Positions 1-5,513 of a stretch of DNA of 6,020 nucleotides are shown here, in pieces. The first letter of the stretch is position 1. Every line of letters begins with the position of its first letter. The translations under genes and the position numbers were made by a program. Source of the DNA: an uncultured Porphyromonas sp. GTDB lineage: Bacteria > Bacteroidota > Bacteroidia > Bacteroidales > Porphyromonadaceae. The notes beneath the pieces were generated by a model. The model saw nothing but the letters and a program-made list of their open reading frames with translations, did not search any database and was not told the DNA's origin. The stretch is from positions 1 through 6,020 of the forward strand of contig NZ_CAKRLH010000096.1 of NCBI RefSeq assembly GCF_934359325.1, read 5' to 3'.

Positions 1-36
1 CAGTTAGTCCGTAGTCTATATATAAGAAGCTAACTC

Positions 37-729
37 ATGAGTAAGCAAAGCAATACCCAAGACCTCAATAAGGAGGCAACCTCGGCCGAGACCGGAAGCA
101 AGGCAGAGGATTACATGAAGAAAAATAGGCGGACGCTTATCATCTGCCTGGTAGCTGCCATCGTCGTTATCGGTGGCATCATCCTCTATCGTAATGCCTA
201 TATGATGCCTCATAAGGCTAAGGCTGAGGAGCAGATCTTCCGTGCAGAGCAGCTCTTTGAGAGAGACTCCTTCGAGACAGCTCTCAAGGGGAACGGCGCC
301 GATGTGAAGGGATTCCTCGATATCATCAGCGACTACGGGAATACTCCTGCAGGTAATGTCGCTCATGCCTACGCCGGTGTCTGCTACTACCAGCTGGGTG
401 ACTACCAGAGCGCGATCAAGCAGCTGGATAAGTTTAGCTCCAAGGACATGATGCTTCAGCCGAGTGTCATCGGTCTGATCGGCGACTGCTACGTCGAGGG
501 AGACCAGTACGACAAGGCTGTGGGCTACTTCGAGGACGCTGCCAAGAAAGCGGACAATATGCTCCTCTCGCCGATCTACCTGATCAAGGCGGGACTCGCC
601 TACGAGGCACTCGGCAAGATGGATAAGGCTAAGGAGGCTTATACTAAGGTCAAGGAGAGCTATCCGACCTCGCCCTCTGCCGCCAATGCTGAGAAGTATC
701 TACAGACACTGACTCTGCAGGGCAAGTAA
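37..729 (+). CDS. Membrane-anchored tetratricopeptide (TPR) repeat protein
   Basis: This 230-residue protein has a hydrophilic, charged N-terminal tail (about 1-32), one hydrophobic membrane segment (about 33-50, rich in I, L, V, A and G) flanked by KKNRR on the inner side, and a C-terminal region of TPR-like helical pairs. Repeats are visible around 106-134 (AYAGVCYYQLGDYQSAI), 143-172 (GLIGDCYVEGDQYDKAVGYF) and 179-210 (IYLIKAGLAYEALGKMDKAKEAY). The topology suggests a short cytoplasmic tail, a single-pass inner-membrane anchor and a periplasmic TPR domain for protein contacts. The start is firm: an in-frame TAA at 31-33 lies just before the ATG, and the upstream bases are A-rich without a strong Shine-Dalgarno. 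From memory, Bacteroidales genomes carry a close relative of this length near recF and ribH, but neither is visible here. The exact role is unknown. It is followed by a hairpin at 750-789. Confidence 0.88.
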   Translation: MSKQSNTQDLNKEATSAETGSKAEDYMKKNRRTLIICLVAAIVVIGGIILYRNAYMMPHKAKAEEQIFRAEQLFERDSFETALKGNGADVKGFLDIISDYGNTPAGNVAHAYAGVCYYQLGDYQSAIKQLDKFSSKDMMLQPSVIGLIGDCYVEGDQYDKAVGYFEDAAKKADNMLLSPIYLIKAGLAYEALGKMDKAKEAYTKVKESYPTSPSAANAEKYLQTLTLQGK

Positions 730-749
730 TCACCCTCCTGACTAAGCAC

Positions 750-789
750 AAAAAAAGATCCCCTCGCAAGTCTCTTGCGGGGGGATCTT
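750..789. terminator. Convergent, probably bidirectional rho-independent terminator
   Basis: A 16-bp stem (755-770 with 774-789, loop TCT) is built from AAGATCCCC, TCGCAAG and their complement, with one T-G position (G-U wobble in the + transcript, A-C mismatch in the - transcript). The A run at 750-756 becomes a U7 tract directly after the stem on the - strand, which makes it a textbook terminator for the sulfatase unit, whose stop codon is only a few bases before it. On the + strand the stem is followed by the weaker CTCTATTAC, so it probably also stops the TPR gene transcript, but less well. Confidence 0.85.
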
Positions 790-794
790 CTCTA

Positions 795-2189
795 TTACTG
801 TCTCTCTGATGGGAGCAGGGGGAAGTCTCTGCTGGGTCGGTGCGACTGATCGATCACTTCGCCCAGCTGCCGGACCACCTCAGGGTAGTCGGCGGAGACA
901 TCACGCAGTTCTCCTGGATCTGCGGAGAGATTGAAGAGCTCATCGTGCGTCTTCGTAGCGTCCTTGACCTGTTGTCGGATCAGCTTCCACTCACCCATAC
1001 GGACCGCCTGACGTCCGCCCTCCTCGTGGAACTCCCAGTAGAGGTACGCGTGCTCCCGTTGCTCGCCCCTGCCGGTGAGGGTGGGAAGGAAGGAGATCCC
1101 GTCAGACTGAGTCTGAGGAGCGGCGCCGGAGAGTTCCTGCAGGGTCGGCATTACGTCCCAGAAGGCGAGCATGTGGTAGGACGTACTGCCGGGCTTGATC
1201 ACCTCGGGCCACACAGCGATGAGGGGTGTCCGTACCCCCCCCTCGTAGAGGGCACGCTTGAGTCCGCGGTAGGGACCATTGCCATCAAAGAAGTAGGGAT
1301 CATGCCCTCCCTCCTCGTGCGGACCGTTGTCAGAGGTGAAGATGAAGAGGGTATTCTCCGCCAGTCCCTCCTCCTGAAGCACCTCCATCATCCGTCGTAC
1401 GTCGTTGTCGATGCGGCGGATCATCCCGGCGTAGGTCGCCTTGGGCTGCGCTTCGGCGCGGTACCAATTGCCCTCAAAGGGGCGCTCGCAGAACTCTCCC
1501 TCAAAGGGCTTCCGATCCTCCTCCTCGGCGTCCAGATCCGCATGCGGCAGGGCGGGGGTGAAGTAGAGGAAGAAGGGACGCTCCTTCCGCTCCCTGGCTC
1601 TAAGGAAGTCGATCGCATGGTCCATCAGCAGATCCTGTGCGTAGGTCTTCCCGTCCAGCGGCGCCAGCGTCTCTCCCTCATGGAGAAACTCCGGTCTGTG
1701 GCGGTGGGCGTTGAGCTGCCCGAGGTAGCCGAAGAAGTAGTCAAAGCCCTGCCGCGTCGGTGCGCCCTCGGTGCCGGGTCCACCCAGACCCCACTTCCCG
1801 ATGCAGGCGGTGTCGTAGCCGACTTCCTTCAGCATCTCGGCGAGGGTCACCTCACCATCGGCGAGGGGATGATCGTAGGTGTGTCCGTCGGGATTGGGGG
1901 TGTCCTTATTCCCGCGGATGAAGGCGTGTCCAGTATGGCGTCCGGTGAGGAGTGAACCGCGGGAGGGGGCACTGACGGAGCAGCCGGCGTAGGCCTGCGT
2001 AAAGGTCATACCCGCCCGGGCGAGGCTGTCCAGGCCGGGTGTCGGGATGTACCGCTGCCCGTAAGCCCCGATGTCACCGATGCCAAGGTCGTCCACCATG
2101 AAGAATACGACATTGGGACGCATCTGGGCAGCCGCTGATAGGGATAGTGCTCCGAGTGCTGCGGTGGATAGTAGTCTCTTTGTACTCAT
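795..2189 (-). CDS. Exported arylsulfatase-type (S1 family) sulfatase, serine-type active site
   Basis: This 464-residue enzyme should hydrolyse sulfate esters on a glycan or aryl substrate; the substrate cannot be read from sequence. Residues 1-21 form a signal peptide (KR, then a hydrophobic stretch) with a likely signal peptidase I site after AAA21, so it acts outside the cytoplasm. The sulfatase core is complete: metal ligands D33-D34 (MVDDLG), the formylglycine motif S73-A-P-S-R77 followed by GSLLTG, K132 in GKWGLG, H216 in ALPH, D287-N288 in TSDNGPH, K311 in LKRALYEGG, and the usual C-terminal ELFNLSADPGE region. Because the modified residue is Ser, maturation should need a radical-SAM anSME enzyme encoded elsewhere. 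GKWGLG replaces the more usual GKWHLG, as some relatives do. The frame stays open for 94 further codons upstream, but these lie inside malQ and look nothing like a sulfatase, while the chosen ATG begins the signal peptide. It lies 8 bp after the malQ stop behind an A8 run, the likely ribosome-loading signal. A G8 tract lies inside the gene. Confidence 0.93.
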   Translation of the reverse strand: MSTKRLLSTAALGALSLSAAAQMRPNVVFFMVDDLGIGDIGAYGQRYIPTPGLDSLARAGMTFTQAYAGCSVSAPSRGSLLTGRHTGHAFIRGNKDTPNPDGHTYDHPLADGEVTLAEMLKEVGYDTACIGKWGLGGPGTEGAPTRQGFDYFFGYLGQLNAHRHRPEFLHEGETLAPLDGKTYAQDLLMDHAIDFLRARERKERPFFLYFTPALPHADLDAEEEDRKPFEGEFCERPFEGNWYRAEAQPKATYAGMIRRIDNDVRRMMEVLQEEGLAENTLFIFTSDNGPHEEGGHDPYFFDGNGPYRGLKRALYEGGVRTPLIAVWPEVIKPGSTSYHMLAFWDVMPTLQELSGAAPQTQSDGISFLPTLTGRGEQREHAYLYWEFHEEGGRQAVRMGEWKLIRQQVKDATKTHDELFNLSADPGELRDVSADYPEVVRQLGEVIDQSHRPSRDFPLLPSERQ

Positions 2190-2197
2190 ACTTTTTT

Positions 2198-4579
2198 TTA
2201 CTCTAAGGAACGCGGTAAGTCCGCAATCGTACCGAGCATCCGATAGTCCCAGATCTGCTTCGGGTCCTCGGGATGATTGATCTGCTCCTCCTCTGGTGCC
2301 ACTTCCGAACCATATCCGGTCAGCGTCCACCAATCCTGCATCGGCAGAACCAGCAGCACCGACGGGGCAAGTCGTCTCAGGGCGCGGATCAGACCTGCCG
2401 GTGTGGGGTCGTCCGCACAACCGTAAGCGGCAGCGATCTCGCACCTCATGTAGTGATCGAGCGAGTGCCACCAGGCGCGCAGTGTGCTAGTGTCGTGGGT
2501 CGACGTGGAGCCGACGCTGAGGTAGGGGAGGTCATGAGGGTGGGCAAAGGGACACCAGGGCTTCTTCGCCATCCGCACCACCTCGAGGGAGAGCAGCTCG
2601 AAGGTGTCCATCACCTCCCTCATGCTCCCCGGGAGACTCCCCAGATCCTCGGCGCAGAGGAGCATGTCGGTCTCTGAGGTGGCTCCGAGGAGACGCTTGA
2701 TGGCGGTTCGGCGCCAGAGCTCCTCATTGCGGTGGTGGTGGTACTCCTCCCGGAGGTAGAGGATCAGCTGCTTCTCTTCGGCGCTCAGGGGACCAAAGTC
2801 CGGATAGAGCTCCGGTGAGGGCGATGGGTGATAGAGTCCTTGCTCGTCCTTAGCACAGAGCTTCTCCACCCCCTGCACCTCATCCGGACGGTAGCCGAGC
2901 GCCGGGACATAGTGTGCCTGACGCTGGTCGGAGTTACTCTCCGGGATGCTCCAGATACGGAAGAAGCCAAGGATGTGGTCGATCCGGATCGCATCGAGGT
3001 GGCGCTCCATCACGGCAAAGCGGTGACGCCACCAGCGGAAGTCCTCCGCCGCCATCGCCTCCCAGTCGTAGGTGGGGAAGCCCCAGTCCTGCCCATCGGC
3101 GGAGAAGAAGTCGGGCGGTGCGCCTGCCTCCTTATCCAGGTGGAAGAGGTGCGGAGCGACCCAGACATCGACGCTATTTCGTCCCACGCCGATCGGCAGG
3201 TCGCCCTTGATCAGGACGTCATGCCGGTGGGCGGTCTCCGTCAGCCTGCCCAATTGGTCGTACAGGAAGCACTGGATAAAGGCGTACCGAAGCACCTCCC
3301 GCTCCGCCTGTGCTCCCTGGATGGTTCTCGTCCTGAGGTACTCCTCCCGAACCGTTGCGTAGTCTGCATACTCGGTGACCGGAGTCCCCGGCTGCCGATC
3401 TCTAAGGACGCAGAAGAGACAGTAGGCAAGCAGATCCTCCCTCTCCCGGGACATAAATTCCCTTACCCTCTCCATCGTTTGATCATCAGCTCGATCGTAG
3501 CAGTAGTCGATCACCTCGCGCTTCAGCTCCCGGACGGATAGATAGTCGACCTTAGGCAGGGCGTTGAGCTTGGTAGCTTGCTCCTCCCAGCTCCGCCTGA
3601 GCGGTGCCTCGTCGTACCCAGGGAGTCTGCGCACATCGAGGTAAAGGGGATCCAGCCCGTAGGTGGTGATGGCGTTGTAGGGATAGGAGTCGAGTGGGGT
3701 GCGGGTAAAAGTGGTGTCGTAGAAGGGGAGCATCTGGTAGAGATGCTGTCCCAGCTCGGCAAGGTAGCGGACGAAGTCCACCGCATCCCCAAAGTCGCCG
3801 ATGCCGTAGGATCGCTCTGTGCGCAGGGCAAAGAGTGGCGCCACCGTCCCCTCGATACTCCTTTGCTTCCAAGTGGACTGAAGTTTCGGCTCGTCGATAA
3901 AGGTGAGCGTAAGGGAACGTCTCTCCTCCGGACGGTAGACTCTATTGGGTCCCTCCTCCCAGAGGATCGAACCGTCCCGCCGTCGGAGCACCATCTTGTA
4001 CTCCATCGCCGGGAGTCCCTCCATGGATAGTGTGTAGCAGTGACGACAGGCGCGGAGGGGGATGCCGTGCATCGGGTCCCATGCTCCCGCCTCTGAGGTT
4101 GACCCCACGAGCAAGAGCTCCCCGTCATAGATCTCCTGCCTCAGGAAGGCGATCGCCTCTCCGCGGTGACAGTCGAACGCAGCCATCGGCTCCTTAGTCC
4201 GGTCAGTCAGCCCGAGCAGCCCGCAGAGGGGAGGACTCATCAGCCGATGGGCGGGCGAGGGGGCGATCCACCGATCGCGGCTCACCACGTTGAGAGGTGT
4301 CGTCTTCGCTTCTGTAGCTCTCAGGCGAATGGTATGGGGCATAGGAGCCTCCACGGCGACGATATCCCCTTCCTCCTCCACTCTGTAGCTGTAGCGCAGT
4401 TCCTTGTGGTCGGAGATGGATAGGGGCAGGTCGAGGGTCCAGAGCCCTGCCGATCGCTCCTCCATAGGGAGCCTCTCGTCCCCCATCATACAGACAAGTC
4501 TCTGTCTCTCGTGGGAGGTCTGATAGGGTAGGACCAGGGTCAGCAGTATGCGCTGCTCTGTCGTACTGGATCTCATCAT
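2198..4579 (-). CDS. malQ: 4-alpha-glucanotransferase (GH77 amylomaltase, DPE2-like, with N-terminal CBM20 modules)
   Basis: This cytoplasmic enzyme (793 residues, no signal peptide) transfers alpha-1,4-glucan or glucosyl units between maltodextrins or to glycogen, releasing glucose. Two starch-binding CBM20-like modules come first. The first (about 8-90) is degenerate. The second (about 151-228) is clear, with LLVGSTSEAGAWDP and ILWEEGPNR. The GH77 domain starts near 245 (PLFALRTERSYGIGDFGD, then DSYPYNAITTYGLDPLYL). The catalytic residues are all present: nucleophile D534 (RIDH), acid/base E644 (LLCAEDLG) and stabiliser D696 (STSTHDTSTLRAWW). The conserved INHPEDPKQIWDYRM end is there too. 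About 110 residues separate nucleophile and acid/base, against roughly 50 in short amylomaltases, so a DPE2-type insert is present but looks short. The total is also shorter than the near-900-residue Bacteroides homologues I recall. The start abuts the queC TAG exactly; ATG at 4579 or the next codon at 4576 is possible. The downstream sulfatase follows after 8 bp. Confidence 0.95.
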   Translation of the reverse strand: MMRSSTTEQRILLTLVLPYQTSHERQRLVCMMGDERLPMEERSAGLWTLDLPLSISDHKELRYSYRVEEEGDIVAVEAPMPHTIRLRATEAKTTPLNVVSRDRWIAPSPAHRLMSPPLCGLLGLTDRTKEPMAAFDCHRGEAIAFLRQEIYDGELLLVGSTSEAGAWDPMHGIPLRACRHCYTLSMEGLPAMEYKMVLRRRDGSILWEEGPNRVYRPEERRSLTLTFIDEPKLQSTWKQRSIEGTVAPLFALRTERSYGIGDFGDAVDFVRYLAELGQHLYQMLPFYDTTFTRTPLDSYPYNAITTYGLDPLYLDVRRLPGYDEAPLRRSWEEQATKLNALPKVDYLSVRELKREVIDYCYDRADDQTMERVREFMSREREDLLAYCLFCVLRDRQPGTPVTEYADYATVREEYLRTRTIQGAQAEREVLRYAFIQCFLYDQLGRLTETAHRHDVLIKGDLPIGVGRNSVDVWVAPHLFHLDKEAGAPPDFFSADGQDWGFPTYDWEAMAAEDFRWWRHRFAVMERHLDAIRIDHILGFFRIWSIPESNSDQRQAHYVPALGYRPDEVQGVEKLCAKDEQGLYHPSPSPELYPDFGPLSAEEKQLILYLREEYHHHRNEELWRRTAIKRLLGATSETDMLLCAEDLGSLPGSMREVMDTFELLSLEVVRMAKKPWCPFAHPHDLPYLSVGSTSTHDTSTLRAWWHSLDHYMRCEIAAAYGCADDPTPAGLIRALRRLAPSVLLVLPMQDWWTLTGYGSEVAPEEEQINHPEDPKQIWDYRMLGTIADLPRSLE

Positions 4580-5248
4580 CTACTCAGTCTCGTAGGTGGT
4601 TGGGTCGGTGATGCCGGCCTCGCGGAAGGCCTCTCGTCGCTCCTCGCAGGTGCCGCACTTGCCGCAGTGCTTCTCCCCTCCCTTGTAGCAGGAGTAGGTG
4701 TCGCTGTAGTCCACGCCCAGCTCTGCCCCACGACGGACAATGTCTGACTTGGTGATCAGCGTGTAGGGCGCGTCGATGGTGACGCCATTGAAGGTCCCGG
4801 CGGACATCGCTCCGCTCATCTCTCGGATAAAGTCAGGTCTGCAGTCGGGATAGATCGTATGGTCACCGGAGTGGTTGGCGAGCATCACCCGGTCCAGCTC
4901 GCGGCTCTCCGCCAGCCCACAGGCAACGGAGAGCATGATCCCGTTGCGGAAGGGGACGACGGTGGACTTCATATTCTCCTCGTCGTAGGAGCCCTCCGGG
5001 ATCGCATCCGCCCCCTCGATGAGGGAGGAGTGGAAGTAGTCCTTGATGAAGTGAAGGGGGATCACCAGGTGCTCAATGCCGAGCGCGGCACAGTGGTGCC
5101 TCGCACAGGCGATCTCCCGAGCATTGTGATTGCTGCCGTAGTCAAAGGTTACGGCCAGGGCGATCTCATCTTGCTTGTCATGCAGCAGCGTGACACTGTC
5201 GAGACCGCCAGAGAGGACAATGATAGCATCTTTCTTATTCTTCTTCAT
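4580..5248 (-). CDS. queC: 7-cyano-7-deazaguanine (preQ0) synthase QueC
   Basis: QueC converts 7-carboxy-7-deazaguanine to preQ0 using ATP and ammonia in the cytoplasm, on the way to queuosine in the wobble position of GUN-anticodon tRNAs. The 222-residue protein has the family length. It carries the PP-loop ATP-binding motif SGGLDS (13-18), FDYGSNHNAREIACA (35-49), the VVPFRNGIML segment (97-106), the NHSGDHTIYPDCRPDFI block (125-141), and a zinc-binding cluster with C187, C195, C198 and C201 (SCYKGGEKHCGKCGTC). It is the first gene of a tight unit with malQ and the sulfatase. Its TAG stop is the only amber stop among the genes whose ends are visible; the others end in TAA. The next codon after TAG is the malQ ATG, in the same frame. 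The start is constrained: the next Met is residue 93, beyond the PP-loop. No preQ1 riboswitch pattern was seen upstream. Confidence 0.96.
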   Translation of the reverse strand: MKKNKKDAIIVLSGGLDSVTLLHDKQDEIALAVTFDYGSNHNAREIACARHHCAALGIEHLVIPLHFIKDYFHSSLIEGADAIPEGSYDEENMKSTVVPFRNGIMLSVACGLAESRELDRVMLANHSGDHTIYPDCRPDFIREMSGAMSAGTFNGVTIDAPYTLITKSDIVRRGAELGVDYSDTYSCYKGGEKHCGKCGTCEERREAFREAGITDPTTYETE

Positions 5249-5252
5249 ACCT

Positions 5253-5260
5253 CAAATGTA
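5253..5260 (-). promoter_or_regulatory. Candidate Bacteroidota -7 promoter box for queC
   Basis: On the - strand the bases read TACATTTG, a full match to the Bacteroidota primary-sigma -7 consensus TAnnTTTG. Only four bases (AGGT) separate it from the queC ATG, so a transcript started here would have no leader or almost none. A convincing -33 TTTG box at the usual 19-21-base spacing is not visible (the nearest is TTTCACAAC, too far upstream), so the call rests on one element. Confidence 0.45.
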
Positions 5261-5290
5261 CGATTATTTAGGCTCATCGGCGTTGTGAAA

Positions 5291-5404
5291 GTCTCCCGGG
5301 CCGACGATCGCGAGACCTGTGGTGGTGATCCTGTCCGATTGAGGGAAATTCTAATACCGGTATTAGTGAAATGCCTGATTCGTGGACGGAGTGACCGGTC
5401 TCGC
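5291..5404. repeat. Overlapping inverted repeats upstream of queC (alternative hairpins)
   Basis: GCGAGACC at 5310-5317 is the exact reverse complement of GGTCTCGC at 5397-5404. The inner copy can instead pair locally, because GTCTC at 5291-5295 is complementary to GAGAC at 5312-5316, with a further CG/CG pair after one mismatch. In a - strand transcript the middle element could therefore pair either with the 5' copy or with the 3' copy, not both. The outer repeat is nearly concentric with the perfect palindrome at 5351-5366. The repeats are short and no terminator or antiterminator follows, so a regulatory role is inference only. Confidence 0.35.
5351..5366. promoter_or_regulatory. Perfect 16-bp palindrome, possible operator
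   Basis: CTAATACCGGTATTAG is a gapless perfect inverted repeat in the non-coding stretch between the ROK kinase terminator and queC. The symmetry fits a binding site for a homodimeric regulator better than an RNA hairpin, since the stem has almost no loop. GAAAT occurs as a direct repeat one base outside each end. It lies about 100 bp upstream of the queC ATG. No regulator gene is visible in the window, and I do not recognise the motif. Confidence 0.4.
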
Positions 5405-5448
5405 ACCGGGCTGTCAGCGGATCCCTCCGGTCCGATTTTTTAGGCAAT

Positions 5449-5487
5449 AAAAAAGGCGGTGGAGCAGGCTAAACTTGCACCACCGCC
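5449..5487 (-). terminator. Rho-independent terminator of the ROK kinase gene
   Basis: In the - strand transcript GGCGGTGG pairs with CCACCGCC (5480-5487 with 5455-5462), then one T-T mismatch, then GCA pairs with TGC (5476-5478 with 5464-5466), closing a 9-base loop. The stem is followed directly by TTTTTTATT (from 5454 downwards). It begins about 27 bases after the kinase stop codon, so it separates the kinase from the queC unit and implies that queC has its own promoter. Confidence 0.9.
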
Positions 5488-5513
5488 CCTAAGGCTTGAG
5501 GATGTTATCGGGC

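Larger units (their letters stand above)
5249..5513. other. Intergenic region between ROK kinase and queC
   Basis: This 265-bp stretch is the only sizeable non-coding DNA in the window. From the kinase side it holds the kinase terminator, a short T-rich or A-rich junction near 5435-5454, an imperfect inverted repeat (GGACGGAG at 5384-5391 with CTCCGGTCC at 5425-5433), the 16-bp palindrome, an 8-bp direct repeat GTCCGATT (5333-5340 and 5430-5437), the alternative hairpins, and the candidate queC promoter box. I see no tRNA, no preQ1 riboswitch and no convincing small ORF. Confidence 0.6.

Noticed and set aside
840..1955. A 371-codon open frame on the + strand opposite the sulfatase
   Set aside because: It is fully antisense to a gene with an intact catalytic motif set, shows no recognisable domain, and long antisense frames are expected in GC-rich coding DNA.
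2190..2471. A 94-codon N-terminal extension of the sulfatase frame reaching into malQ
   Set aside because: It overlaps the conserved 3' end of malQ, has the arginine- and glycine-rich look of an out-of-frame translation, and would bury the clear signal peptide that starts at 2189.
2828..3541. A 237-codon + strand open frame opposite malQ
   Set aside because: It is antisense to the GH77 core. The pattern follows malQ codon bias and no domain is visible.
3523..4128. A 201-codon - strand open frame inside malQ in another frame
   Set aside because: It is serine-, arginine- and threonine-rich shadow sequence overlapping the second CBM20 and the GH77 start, which carry the real motifs.
5345..5372. 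A tiny mobile element: GAAAT direct repeats flanking the 16-bp palindrome
   Set aside because: Five-base repeats around 16 bp are too short for any known element, and there are no further terminal repeats.
5384..5441. A + strand terminator (GGACGGAG with CTCCGGTCC followed by a T run)
   Set aside because: The stem has a bulge and a loop of over 30 bases, and no + strand gene precedes it. The T run is better explained as part of the junction next to the kinase terminator.
4859..5443. A 194-codon + strand open frame covering the queC antisense strand and the intergenic region
   Set aside because: Most of it is the mirror of queC, and its tail runs through the palindrome and repeats without any protein-like pattern.
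5249..5448. A preQ1 riboswitch upstream of queC
   Set aside because: I looked for a short hairpin followed by an A-rich pseudoknot tail near the start codon on the - strand and found no convincing match.
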